Assembly (NCBI RefSeq): GCF_001047675.1
Contig: NZ_CP011975.1
Location: forward strand, 2,148,073-2,212,072
Source of the DNA: Yersinia aleksiciae
GTDB lineage: Bacteria > Pseudomonadota > Gammaproteobacteria > Enterobacterales > Enterobacteriaceae
Length of the DNA stretch: 64,000 nucleotides
Reading direction: 5' to 3'
Shown: positions 23,180-31,967 of the stretch, one piece after another
Position numbering within the stretch: the first letter of the stretch is position 1
Layout of the letters: every line of letters begins with the position of its first letter
Notes under the pieces: generated by a model
Databases searched by the model: none
The model's input: only the letters and a program-made list of their open reading frames with translations
What the model was told of the DNA's origin: nothing
Translations under genes and position numbers: made by a program

Positions 23180-23204
23180 CAGCCAGGAAAGGATTTTCTG
23201 GCTG
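23180..23204 (+). other. Stable hairpin after hasA
   Basis: An 11-bp stem, CAGCCAGGAAA (23180-23190) with TTTTCTGGCTG (23194-23204), has one G-T pair and a 3-base loop. No T-run follows. It may slow or partly end transcription, or protect the hasA message. Confidence 0.6.
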
Positions 23205-23378
23205 GGTAAAGTGGATCACCGCTGTACTCTAGGTGACTCTGTATATGGCTATGGTGGTGGTTCATTTTATTTTAAATAAAATCGTGATTAAACTATTTAG
23301 ATTGTTTTCAAATATAAATTTTTATTGGTTAATATAGCTCAATAATGAGTGTTATATTCTTGAATAAGGAATGTCACT

Positions 23379-24065
23379 ATGATTAATGAAAATAGTATAA
23401 GTATAAGTATAAGTTTTGGCCCTAAAGTTGGGAGTAATACTCTCGGTCAGTACAGTGAGGAGTTTAATATTGGAAGCGTTAGTCAAACAACAACAACCAA
23501 TAATAATGGGAGTGCCGCAGAGACAATCCAAGCCCTAGAGTCAGCCAAACAAGCAGAGGCATTAGCCAGAATGTGTGATTGCTCGACTAATGACACAGTT
23601 GGCTACGAGTTTATTGGAATCAATAAAAATGGTAGCTGCAAAAGTGACCATGAGATGATTATCAAAGGAAAAGTCAAAGAGGGAATAATGTATTCAAATG
23701 CACCTCAACATACTTTTTACGGCGAGATAGATAGTGTGTTGCTAGGTAAAGGTTTTAGCCCTAGCTCTAATGGTATGAACATTGATGAACTGCATTTGAA
23801 ATTTAGTGGGTTGAATATTACCAGCCAATTTGATGCTAGTAAGACAATGGCTGAAAACCACCAAGGCAAGGTTCATAAGGTTATTGACGGATTAATAAGA
23901 GGTGATATCAATCCGTTAATGGAAATAATTCAGAGCGCAGGTATTGATATGAATACAGCGATTAAAGATCTGGACATTGCCAAACCGTACGACTCTATTA
24001 TTGATATACCAATGAGTAACACTGTGGGTGTAGTGGATGATAGCGAAGCATTATTAGCCGCTTAA
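23379..24065 (+). CDS. Second, divergent HasA-like hemophore
   Basis: This 228-residue protein is encoded directly downstream of hasA. Residues about 100-228 align well with HasA: Y105 and H111 in MYSNAPQH match the heme Tyr/His pair, AENHQGKVHK matches ENHEGEMHK, and the end (NTVGVVDDSEALLAA) keeps the C-terminal secretion signal. The first 95 residues do not align by eye. They begin with a Ser/Ile stretch, contain TTTTNNNGSAAET, and carry three Cys (C66, C68, C87), which are absent from the neighbouring HasA. AAGGAA lies about 10 bp before the ATG. It is likely exported by the same HasDE. Heme binding is inferred, not shown; it could have another ligand or a protein partner. Confidence 0.8.
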   Translation: MINENSISISISFGPKVGSNTLGQYSEEFNIGSVSQTTTTNNNGSAAETIQALESAKQAEALARMCDCSTNDTVGYEFIGINKNGSCKSDHEMIIKGKVKEGIMYSNAPQHTFYGEIDSVLLGKGFSPSSNGMNIDELHLKFSGLNITSQFDASKTMAENHQGKVHKVIDGLIRGDINPLMEIIQSAGIDMNTAIKDLDIAKPYDSIIDIPMSNTVGVVDDSEALLAA

Positions 24066-24072
24066 CAAAATC

Positions 24073-24091
24073 AACCGCAAGGTTATTTTTT
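24073..24091 (+). terminator. Short stem-loop with T-run after the second hasA-like gene
   Basis: AACC-GCAA-GGTT forms a 4-bp stem with a GNRA tetraloop, followed by A and six T. It is short, so partial termination before hasDEB is the most it suggests. Confidence 0.45.
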
Positions 24092-24236
24092 GAACTGGAT
24101 AGGTAATGTCATCGACATTCAATTGGAGCATATATATTGGCGGTATTTTAGATTGCCATAGCTTTGAAAGTTGAAAAACAAACAACCTGAACTTAAATCT
24201 GACTGTCACGTTACTTTCAGTATGGAAATGGACGCC

Positions 24237-26033
24237 ATGGAATTTAGCAAAACTCCCTCCGGTCATTCGTCGGCTTCTCCGACTATTCTCTCTGTCCTAG
24301 CCGATCACAAAAAAAGCCTTTGGGGTATCGGACTCTTTACTGCGGTAATAAATTTACTGATGTTGGCCCCGGCGATTTATATGCTGCAAGTTTATGATCG
24401 CGTTCTTGCTTCAGCTAATACCATGACATTATTGATGCTCACTATTCTGGTGCTCGGCATATTTGCATTTATTGGTTTATTAGAGTGGGTTCGCAGTGCC
24501 GTCGTGATCCGTTTGGGAACGCGCATTGATATGCAACTGAATCAACAGGTGTTTAATGCTGCTTTTGCTTCCCAACTTATGGGCCATAAAGCGCCAGCGG
24601 CCCAAGCATTGAATGATCTCACCTCTTTACGTCAGTTTGCCACGGGCAACGCACTCTTCGCTTTCTTTGATGCACCCTGGTTCCCCCTTTATTTACTGGT
24701 GATTTTTCTGCTCCACCCTTGGCTCGGTGCATTAGCCACTGCGGGAGCTTGCTTGTTGATTTTCCTCGCTTGGCTTAACCAAAAAGTGTGTAAAAAACCA
24801 CTGAAAGCTGCATCCATCATCACTTCGCAAGCCACCCAGCAGGCGAATGCAAATTTACGGAATGCAGACTCTATTGAAGCGATGGGGATGCTAAAAGCGC
24901 TGCGCGGGCGCTGGCTGAAGCAGCATTCCCACTTTCTTTATCAGCAGAATCTTGCCAGTGATAAGAGTAGCCGAGTGACCGCGATATCCAAATCTAGCCG
25001 TCAGGCGCTGCAATCAATGATGCTCGGGCTAGGCGCATTACTGGTTATTGATGGTGCTATTACAGCGGGAGTCATGATTGCGGGATCAATTTTAATCGGG
25101 CGCGTATTAAGCCCTATTGATCAACTCATCGCCGTCTGGAAGCAGTGGAATCATGCGCGGTTGTCCTACCTGCGCCTCACCGATTTGTTAGCTCAACACC
25201 CGCCGGTAAACACGGGCATGCTTCTCTCCCCACCGACAGGGAAGCTAAGTGTGACACAGCTGACTGTTTGCAAACCAGGCACTCATACTCCGGTATTACA
25301 GTCCATCAATTTTGAGTTGCAACCCGGTGATATTTTGGGTGTTTTGGGGCCATCAGGCAGTGGCAAATCCACCTTGGCAAAACTGTTGGTCGCCTGTAAA
25401 CCCGCCTTTAGCGGCTCGGTTCGCTTGGACAGTGCTGATCTTTCGCAATGGGATAAAACTCGCTTAGGGGAGTTTATTGGCTACCTGCCGCAAGATATCC
25501 AGCTGTTTCGTGGGTCGATTGCTGAAAATATCTCGCGCTTTGGTCAGATTGATACCGAAAAAGTCATCGCAGCAGCGAAATTCGCTGATGTGCACGACCT
25601 AATCCTGCATATGCCGCAAGGGTATGACACTCAACTCGGTGATGACGGTGAGGGGCTATCCGGCGGCCAGCGTCAACGAATTGCCTTGGCACGAGCCATG
25701 TACGGTATGCCACGGCTTATCGTGTTAGATGAACCCAACGCCAGCTTGGATAAAGAGGGTGAGAAGGCCCTACTGGCAAGCATTATCCAGCTAAAACAAC
25801 AGGGTAGCACCATTGTGATGATTACCCACAAGCCAGAGTTATTATCCGGCAGTGACTATCTGTTGTTTCTCAATAATGGGCGGATGGAGTTGTTTGATCG
25901 TACTCAGGCTGTTTTACAGGGTGCTAAGGATAAGCCTAACGCTGATGTAAAAGCATTTAACAGTAAAAAGAGTTGGGGCAACGGTATGTCATATGGCGTT
26001 ACACCCGCTCGCACGGCATCACAAAAATCATGA
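24237..26033 (+). CDS. hasD: Type I secretion ABC transporter HasD
   Basis: HasD is the inner-membrane ATPase/permease that recognises the C-terminal signal of HasA and powers its export. An N-terminal membrane domain (about 30-300, six spans) precedes the ATPase domain. Walker A GPSGSGKST is at 371-379, the signature is LSGGQRQR, and Walker B is LIVLDEPNASLD. I choose the ATG at 24237 (MEFSKTPSG), 598 residues, because GGAA lies 9 bp upstream. ATGs at 24222 and 24228 or a TTG at 24171 are alternatives. The PrtD/HasD subfamily lacks the C39-like domain. It is co-directional with hasE, 35 bp apart. Confidence 0.94.
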   Translation: MEFSKTPSGHSSASPTILSVLADHKKSLWGIGLFTAVINLLMLAPAIYMLQVYDRVLASANTMTLLMLTILVLGIFAFIGLLEWVRSAVVIRLGTRIDMQLNQQVFNAAFASQLMGHKAPAAQALNDLTSLRQFATGNALFAFFDAPWFPLYLLVIFLLHPWLGALATAGACLLIFLAWLNQKVCKKPLKAASIITSQATQQANANLRNADSIEAMGMLKALRGRWLKQHSHFLYQQNLASDKSSRVTAISKSSRQALQSMMLGLGALLVIDGAITAGVMIAGSILIGRVLSPIDQLIAVWKQWNHARLSYLRLTDLLAQHPPVNTGMLLSPPTGKLSVTQLTVCKPGTHTPVLQSINFELQPGDILGVLGPSGSGKSTLAKLLVACKPAFSGSVRLDSADLSQWDKTRLGEFIGYLPQDIQLFRGSIAENISRFGQIDTEKVIAAAKFADVHDLILHMPQGYDTQLGDDGEGLSGGQRQRIALARAMYGMPRLIVLDEPNASLDKEGEKALLASIIQLKQQGSTIVMITHKPELLSGSDYLLFLNNGRMELFDRTQAVLQGAKDKPNADVKAFNSKKSWGNGMSYGVTPARTASQKS

Positions 26034-26068
26034 TGTTAAATAGACAAACCACGGATGGGAGGTAACCG

Positions 26069-27409
26069 ATGTCACCTGAAACAACTCATGACCCGGCGAC
26101 AGCGGTGGGCAACCAGCAGCAAAGCCCACAATCAGTGCAAACCAATAGCGGGCAATATCTCAGCCTTGGTGGCGTACTGGTTTTGGCGGGCTTTATCGGT
26201 TTTTTGCTTTGGGCTGGATTGGCACCATTGGATAAAGGGATTGCTGTTATGGGGCAAATTGTCGTTGCCGAAAACCGTAAAGTGATCCAGCCGTTGCAAG
26301 GTGGACGTATTCAGCAATTACATGTCGTCGAGGGGGATGAAGTTACTGAGGGGCAATTACTCATCACGCTGGATGATACTGCAATACGCAGCCATCGGGA
26401 TAATCTAGAGCATCAGTACCTCAGTGCGCTGGCTCAGGAGTCCCGCTTAATCGCCGAGCAACACGATTTAACTGATATTCATTTCCCTGAGGCACTGCTT
26501 CAGGACTCTGCGCAACATCTGGTAGAGCGCATTATTGTTTTGCAGCAACAGCTTTTTCAGCATCGTCGCCAAGCCCAATTGAGCGAGATTGCACGCCTGT
26601 CTGCGCAAATTACTCGTCATCAGAGTCGGCTGAGTGGATTACAAAGGCTGAAAGATAATAACCAGCATCAACTCGATCTATTCCAACAACAATTGCATGG
26701 CGTGCAGTCGCTGGCAATAAATGGTCACGTTGCCAAAAATCAGTTGTTGGAAATGGAGCGTCAGGCCATTTCATTGCGCACCCAAGTTGAGCAGGACGCC
26801 AGCGACATCGCCGAAACTTATAAGCTAATTGATGAAACAGAGCAGCATATTTCACAGCGACATGAACAGTATCAAAGTGAGAATCGCGAACAATTAGCCA
26901 AAGCGCAACAAAGCACCCAAGAGTTAGCGCAGCGTTTGAGCGTTGCAGAATTTGAATTGAAAAATACCCGTATTACCGCGCCCGTCAGCGGTTCGGTTAT
27001 CGCGCTCGCGCAACACACTATAGGCGGCGTGGTGAGTACTGGGCAAACATTGATGGAATTAGTCCCCAGTGGGCAACCCTTGCTCGTTGAAGCCCAACTG
27101 CCAGTGGCGTTGATTGATAAAGCCATGGTGGGTTTACCGGTCGACCTTAATTTTTCTGCATTTAATCAAAGCACAACCCCACGATTATATGGCTCGGTAT
27201 TACGGGTCGGGGCTGATCGCATACAGCATCCACAGACTTTAGAGCCTTACTACCCCTTAACTATTGCGATGGATATCAACCAAACTCCGCTGAAAATTCG
27301 ACCGGGTATGTCGGTTGATGTTTTTATCCGTACAGGGGAGCGCTCGTTGCTCAATTATCTGTTTAAGCCGCTAATCGATCGTCTGCATGTCGCGTTTACC
27401 GAAGAGTAA
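26069..27409 (+). CDS. hasE: Type I secretion membrane-fusion protein HasE
   Basis: HasE is a HlyD/PrtE-family adaptor that bridges HasD and an outer-membrane TolC-like channel encoded elsewhere. The 446 residues comprise a short cytoplasmic tail, one membrane helix (about 33-53) and a split lipoyl half-motif near residue 75. A long Gln-rich coiled-coil hairpin (about 105-290, LQQQLFQHRRQAQLSEIARL type) follows, then the second lipoyl/beta-barrel part with ITAPVSGSV. GGGAGG upstream gives a strong ribosome site. Confidence 0.94.
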   Translation: MSPETTHDPATAVGNQQQSPQSVQTNSGQYLSLGGVLVLAGFIGFLLWAGLAPLDKGIAVMGQIVVAENRKVIQPLQGGRIQQLHVVEGDEVTEGQLLITLDDTAIRSHRDNLEHQYLSALAQESRLIAEQHDLTDIHFPEALLQDSAQHLVERIIVLQQQLFQHRRQAQLSEIARLSAQITRHQSRLSGLQRLKDNNQHQLDLFQQQLHGVQSLAINGHVAKNQLLEMERQAISLRTQVEQDASDIAETYKLIDETEQHISQRHEQYQSENREQLAKAQQSTQELAQRLSVAEFELKNTRITAPVSGSVIALAQHTIGGVVSTGQTLMELVPSGQPLLVEAQLPVALIDKAMVGLPVDLNFSAFNQSTTPRLYGSVLRVGADRIQHPQTLEPYYPLTIAMDINQTPLKIRPGMSVDVFIRTGERSLLNYLFKPLIDRLHVAFTEE

Positions 27410-27466
27410 TCGTAGTGGCGATTTTTTATAACTTATTAATAATAAAGAAATATAGTGATTTAATTG

Positions 27467-28291
27467 ATGATCATACGACAGAATAACAGCCGTATTCTAC
27501 TTTGGTTGGGAAGTGCCTTATTTGCGAGTTGTGTTCATGTATACCTGCTTTGGCGGTTGAGTTCCCCAGCTGTAGCGGTAACGCCGCCATACCCGTATCC
27601 TGCGGCGGTGGTGCTCGGGTTGTCAGCTGAGCCAGAGTTCACCCCCAATGTAGAGGAAAACCCAGTCGTGGGTATGACTCAAAATGTCAGCGAACCGGCA
27701 GCTGAATCCTCGAACATCCAGCCAGAGCAAGTGAGCGAATTGACCGCCCCCGAGCAACCCAATGCATTCCTGATCGTTGAAAAAAAACGGGAGATCGTTA
27801 AAAAAGAGCCGATCAAAGCAAAACGGCCACAACCAGACGCAATCAAACCACGTAAACCCATTAGTGAAGAAACAACGGTGAACCGCAGTCAACCATCGCC
27901 CCCCGCAGCGACAACCAGCACTGCATTGTCTGGTGAGAGTAAGAGAATGACAGCTGCGACAAACAGTGATGCTTTGCATGTGCAGCGGATCCAAATAAAT
28001 TGGAGAAACCGCTTACAAGGGCACTTGATGGGGTTTAAACGTTATCCCCCTATGGCCAAAAAACAGCACCAACAAGGTACCGCCGTTATCCGTTTTGTGA
28101 TCAATAAAGAGGGACATGTTCTCTCGGCTCAACTGATCAAAAGCAGTGGGGTCGCTATTTTAGATCACGAAGCCTTGGCACTGATCAAACGGGCTCAACC
28201 CCTCCCCAAACCCCCTACCGAGCTGCTATCCCATGGGCAGATAACATTGGCGCTACCCATTGGTTTTGACCTGAAAAACAAAAGCCGATGA
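27467..28291 (+). CDS. hasB: TonB-like energy transducer HasB
   Basis: HasB is a TonB homologue that couples ExbBD energy to HasR. The 274-residue protein has an N-terminal membrane anchor (about 9-30). A periplasmic Pro/Glu/Lys-rich spacer follows (about 55-145), then a C-terminal TonB domain (about 190-265) with the characteristic YPPMAKKQHQQGTAVIRF. The ATG at 27467 directly follows a TTG, and the upstream ribosome site is weak. It closes the has cluster before a hairpin. Confidence 0.92.
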   Translation: MIIRQNNSRILLWLGSALFASCVHVYLLWRLSSPAVAVTPPYPYPAAVVLGLSAEPEFTPNVEENPVVGMTQNVSEPAAESSNIQPEQVSELTAPEQPNAFLIVEKKREIVKKEPIKAKRPQPDAIKPRKPISEETTVNRSQPSPPAATTSTALSGESKRMTAATNSDALHVQRIQINWRNRLQGHLMGFKRYPPMAKKQHQQGTAVIRFVINKEGHVLSAQLIKSSGVAILDHEALALIKRAQPLPKPPTELLSHGQITLALPIGFDLKNKSR

Positions 28292-28339
28292 ACGTTGCTA
28301 TGAACAAACCAAATTCATAAATTCGATGATTTAATGCTA

Positions 28340-28369
28340 CGGGGGTGACAAATGTCACTCCCGTTAATT
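28340..28369 (+). terminator. Probable terminator of the has cluster
   Basis: An 11-bp stem, CGGGGGTGACA (28340-28350) with TGTCACTCCCG (28353-28363), has a wobble pair and a 2-base loop. The tail (TTAATTC) is only moderately T-rich. Confidence 0.6.
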
Positions 28370-28409
28370 CCGATTCAGACAGCGAACACTATCGATATCA
28401 AATCAATGT

Positions 28410-28446
28410 CCCAGTTCAAACTCGCGATTAAGCGGTTGGAACTGGG
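28410..28446. repeat. Inverted repeat between hasB and the flavoprotein gene
   Basis: Perfect 8-bp arms CCCAGTTC and GAACTGGG are separated by 21 bases. The function is unknown. The remainder of 28370-28520 shows no gene. Confidence 0.4.
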
Positions 28447-28523
28447 CAAACAGTGAGCATTACCGACTGGCTTGCTAAGCAAGACGATTAAATTTGTGGA
28501 GACGGTGCGCAAAAATAGGGCAT

Positions 28524-28548
28524 AAAAAAACCGGGCATAAAAGCCCGG
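28524..28548 (-). terminator. Rho-independent terminator for the dehydrogenase-like gene
   Basis: Read on the minus strand, GCCGGGC and GCCCGG pair around a TTTTAT loop and are followed by a run of seven T (the A-run at 28524-28530). It lies 33 bp past the stop of the minus-strand gene. Confidence 0.85.
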
Positions 28549-28580
28549 CTTGGAGAGACGATCCTGGTCAGCTAGAAATA

Positions 28581-30029
28581 CTATTCGCCAGGGCAGCGCA
28601 GGCAGCGTTCGGCCTCATCGGCGCCCAGTCTGAGTTTGGACTGTAAATCACGCAGCGCCGTACGCAAACCTTCCTCAATCACCGGATGATAGAACGGCAT
28701 ATCCAGCATTTGGTCGATAGTCATTTGTTGTTGATGTGCCCAAGCCAACAAGTGAGCAATATGCTCGGCACTGGGTCCCATCATCTCGGCACCCAAGAAA
28801 CGGCCTGTACCTTGCTCACCATAAACCCGCAAAATACCTTTGTTTTTCAGCATCACTCGCGAACGGCCCTGATTTTCAAAAGAGACTTCACCGATGTCAA
28901 AACAACCGCAGGCGCTGAATTTTTGCGTCAGTTCGCGGAAAGTAGAGCCTACCATTGCAATTTGCGGATCAGAGAACACCACCGAGATTGGGCTGCGACG
29001 TAAGCCAGGCACCACTTCGGGGAAGCCACCGGCATTCACGCCAGCAATACGAGCCTGATCGCTCGCTTCATGCAGCAGTGGCAATTGGTTACTGGCATCA
29101 CCCGCGATAAAGATATGTGGCACGCTGGTTTGCATTGTCAGTTTGTCGGCAGGGGGGACGCCACGTTCATCAAGAACCAGCGAGGTATTTTCCAGACCCA
29201 GCTTATCGACATTCGGACGGCGACCGGTGGCGGCTAACACATAATCCACCATTATCTCTTGGGGCTTATCGGCTTTATCCAGATAACGGATAAAGACGTT
29301 ATCCCCTTCACGCTGCATCACTTCAACTTTCACATCTGGATCGAGATAGAACTCTTCACCCAACGTTTTCGCCGCGTAATTGCGCACAATGCTGTCTGTC
29401 AGCGGGCCAACACCACCGCCCACGCCGAACATTTTTACCTCAACACCTAACCGGTGCAGTGCCTGACCCAGCTCCAGCCCGATAACGCCGGGGCCGAAAA
29501 CGGCAACTGATTTTGGTAAATCATCCCAGTTGAACACGTCATCATTCACGATCAGCCGATCACCTAACGCATTCCAGGCCGCAGGCCAGGTTGGGCGGGA
29601 GCCGGTAGCAATCACGATTCGTTGCGCGACAATGCGCGTGTGATCATCAACTTGCAGGGTATTGTCATCAATAAAGCGAGCATAGCCCTGAATTTTATCC
29701 GCCGCCGGAATGTTATCGACGCCTTCCAGTACGAAGCCGACAAAACGGTCGCGCTCACTCTTAACGCGATCCATCACTTCACGGCCGTTAATCAGGGTCT
29801 CGCCTTGCGGATGAATCCCGAATCCAGGGGCCTGTTCAATGTGATGCACGGCGTCAGCCGCCGCAATCAGTAGTTTGGATGGCATGCAACCGACGCGTGC
29901 ACAGGTGGTGCCGTACTCGCCACCTTCAATCATCACCACACTTGGGGTCGAAAGTTTGGCAGCGCGATAAGCGCCAAGCCCAGCAGTGCCGCCGCCGATC
30001 ACGGCGACATCAACGTTTAAGGTTTTCAT
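28581..30029 (-). CDS. Dihydrolipoamide dehydrogenase-like flavoprotein
   Basis: This is a 482-residue FAD/NAD(P)-dependent disulfide reductase of the pyridine nucleotide-disulfide oxidoreductase class I family. The FAD motif VIGGGTAGLGAY is at the N-terminus. The redox disulfide C43/C48 lies in TTCARVGCMPSK, the NAD(P) motif is GPGVIGLELGQAL, and the active-site HPVIEEGL is near the C-terminus. It is not the pyruvate-dehydrogenase E3, since no aceEF genes are nearby. The C-terminus ends with an extra Cys pair (C476, C479 in RCLRCPGE). It lies next to a peroxiredoxin-glutaredoxin gene on the same strand, so its physiological disulfide substrate may belong to peroxide defence (inference). Confidence 0.85.
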   Translation of the reverse strand: MKTLNVDVAVIGGGTAGLGAYRAAKLSTPSVVMIEGGEYGTTCARVGCMPSKLLIAAADAVHHIEQAPGFGIHPQGETLINGREVMDRVKSERDRFVGFVLEGVDNIPAADKIQGYARFIDDNTLQVDDHTRIVAQRIVIATGSRPTWPAAWNALGDRLIVNDDVFNWDDLPKSVAVFGPGVIGLELGQALHRLGVEVKMFGVGGGVGPLTDSIVRNYAAKTLGEEFYLDPDVKVEVMQREGDNVFIRYLDKADKPQEIMVDYVLAATGRRPNVDKLGLENTSLVLDERGVPPADKLTMQTSVPHIFIAGDASNQLPLLHEASDQARIAGVNAGGFPEVVPGLRRSPISVVFSDPQIAMVGSTFRELTQKFSACGCFDIGEVSFENQGRSRVMLKNKGILRVYGEQGTGRFLGAEMMGPSAEHIAHLLAWAHQQQMTIDQMLDMPFYHPVIEEGLRTALRDLQSKLRLGADEAERCLRCPGE

Positions 30030-30155
30030 GTCTACTCCTAACAGGGAAAACAGCCAGAACAGAAAAAATAGAAAAAAAGGGTAGGCCGGAGCCTACCAAA
30101 TCCAATTACTTTGGGTCTATTTTCATTTTAATGATGCACATATTTATTAATGCTA

Positions 30156-30887
30156 TTAGGCAGACAGGTAATTCTCTAAATCATCACTGCCACCGATGTG
30201 TCGTCCGCCGATAAAGACTTGTGGCACAGTCCCACGACCGGTAACGGCACGCAGACTGACAGTGGTGGCGTCTTTGCCCAGCACGATCTCTTCATACTGA
30301 ATGCCGCGCTCTTGCAGCATCTGTTTCGCTTTGGCGCAGAACGGGCAGCCCGGTTTGGTAAAGACAGAAACAGATTCCTGCACTTTAAAATCTGGGGCCA
30401 GATATTTCAGCATGGTGTCGGCGTCAGAGACTTCAAACGGGTCGCCTGGCTTGTTTGGCTCGACAAACATTTTCTCAACCACGCCGTTACGTACCAGCAT
30501 GGAGTAACGCCATGAACGCGGCCCGAAGCCCAGATCCGCCTTCTCAACTAGCATATTCATGCCTTTGGTGAATTCACCGTTGCCGTCTGGAATAAAGGTA
30601 ATGTTTTCAGCGCTCTGATCCGCTTTCCAGGCATTCATCACGAAGGTGTCATTGACGGACACGCAGAGAATGCTATCAACACCGTGCTGTTTAAACACGC
30701 CGGCCAGCTCGTTATAACGTGGCAGATGGCTGGAAGAACAGGTCGGGGTAAACGCGCCCGGCAGTGAAAACACGATAACAGTTTTGTTGTTGAATAATTC
30801 GTCGGTAGTGACATCAATCCACTGGTCGCCCTGACGGGTATGGAAGGTCACCTGTGGGATTTTTTTACCTTCTTGGCTAGCGAGCAT
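30156..30887 (-). CDS. Hybrid peroxiredoxin-glutaredoxin
   Basis: This is a two-domain peroxidase that reduces hydroperoxides with glutathione, as in the Haemophilus and Vibrio hybrid Prx5/Grx enzymes. Residues 1-165 form the peroxiredoxin domain with peroxidatic C50 in PGAFTPTC. Residues 172-243 form a glutaredoxin domain with C181/C184 in GCPFC, plus TVPQVFIGG and GGSDDL. The fusion supplies its own reductant domain. It is divergent from oxyR with a 147-bp shared control region, so OxyR-dependent induction by peroxide is likely (inference). Confidence 0.93.
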   Translation of the reverse strand: MLASQEGKKIPQVTFHTRQGDQWIDVTTDELFNNKTVIVFSLPGAFTPTCSSSHLPRYNELAGVFKQHGVDSILCVSVNDTFVMNAWKADQSAENITFIPDGNGEFTKGMNMLVEKADLGFGPRSWRYSMLVRNGVVEKMFVEPNKPGDPFEVSDADTMLKYLAPDFKVQESVSVFTKPGCPFCAKAKQMLQERGIQYEEIVLGKDATTVSLRAVTGRGTVPQVFIGGRHIGGSDDLENYLSA

Positions 30888-31034
30888 CTGTAACTCCTTA
30901 ATTGAAAACTAAAATATTTTAATTTTTCGGTGTGTCTCATTGTTGGGATACATTATTCATTTTATCGCTTGATAGTTCTAATCACTGATTGCTATCTTAT
31001 CTATCGTCAATGGCTATCATAAAACGGAGCACCG
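30888..31034. promoter_or_regulatory. Divergent prx-grx / oxyR control region
   Basis: This short AT-rich region carries ATAG (30972-30975) and several CTAT tetrads (30992, 31001, 31014). These are the half-site elements of OxyR operators, although their spacing is not an exact consensus match. It probably serves autoregulation of oxyR and activation of the divergent gene. Confidence 0.45.
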
Positions 31035-31967
31035 ATGAACATTCGAGATCTAGAATACCTGGTGGCGCTGGCTGAATTCAGGCATTTCCGGCGTGCTGCC
31101 GACTCTTGTCATGTCAGCCAACCCACGTTAAGCGGCCAGATCCGCAAACTGGAAGATGAGCTGGGCGTCATGCTGTTAGAGCGCACCAGCCGTAAAGTCT
31201 TGTTTACGCAGGCTGGATTGTTGCTGGTGGAGCAGGCCAGAACGGTGCTACGGGAAGTTAAGGTACTGAAAGAGATGGCCAGTTTGCAGGGTGAAAGCAT
31301 GTCTGGCCCGCTGCATATTGGGTTGATTCCAACTGTTGGCCCTTATCTGCTGCCGCAAATCATTCCTACGCTGCATCAAACATTCCCAAAACTGGAAATG
31401 TATCTGCATGAAGCGCAGACCCAAAACCTGCTGGCTCAGTTGGACAGCGGCAAGCTGGATTGTGCCATCTTGGCGCTGGTCAAAGAGACCGAAGCGTTTA
31501 TTGAAGTCCCGCTGTTTGACGAACCGATGCAACTGGCGATCTACGCTGATCATCCGTGGGCAGGTCGTGAGCGGGTACAGATGCATGAACTGGCTGGCGA
31601 GAAGTTGCTGATGCTGGAAGATGGCCACTGTTTACGCGATCAGGCGATGGGCTTTTGCTTCCAGGCTGGCGCTGAAGAGGACACCCATTTCCGTGCCACC
31701 AGTTTAGAAACTTTGCGCAATATGGTCGCCGCAGGCAGCGGCATCACGCTATTGCCTTCACTGGCGGTGCCAAATGAAAGAGAGCGTGACGGTGTATGCT
31801 ATCTGGAGTGCTACAAGCCAGTACCCAAGCGCACTATTGCTTTGGTCTACCGCCCCGGCTCCCCATTGCGTGGCCGCTATGAGCAACTTGCCGAGGCGAT
31901 ACGTGAGCACATGCAACCGCGCATGAGCCCAGAAGTGATAAACGAAAAGCTAGAACAGGCGGTTTAA
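31035..31967 (+). CDS. oxyR: Hydrogen peroxide sensor OxyR
   Basis: OxyR is a LysR-type regulator that forms an intramolecular disulfide on peroxide exposure and activates antioxidant genes. The 310 residues (E. coli 305) contain an N-terminal helix-turn-helix ([20 protein letters not shown]). The redox pair C199/C208 is visible in [18 protein letters not shown]. Its last 18 bases overlap the 3' end of convergent sthA. Confidence 0.97.
   Translation: MNIRDLEYLVALAEFRHFRRAADSCHVSQPTLSGQIRKLEDELGVMLLERTSRKVLFTQAGLLLVEQARTVLREVKVLKEMASLQGESMSGPLHIGLIPTVGPYLLPQIIPTLHQTFPKLEMYLHEAQTQNLLAQLDSGKLDCAILALVKETEAFIEVPLFDEPMQLAIYADHPWAGRERVQMHELAGEKLLMLEDGHCLRDQAMGFCFQAGAEEDTHFRATSLETLRNMVAAGSGITLLPSLAVPNERERDGVCYLECYKPVPKRTIALVYRPGSPLRGRYEQLAEAIREHMQPRMSPEVINEKLEQAV

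Noticed and set aside
28407..28457. Mini-frame MSQFKLAIKRLELGKQ between hasB and the dehydrogenase-like gene
   Set aside because: Sixteen codons without a ribosome site; the DNA is an inverted repeat.
19387..28580. has block as a mobile island
   Set aside because: No integrase, transposase, tRNA border or flanking direct repeats were seen; only composition and synteny hint at acquisition.
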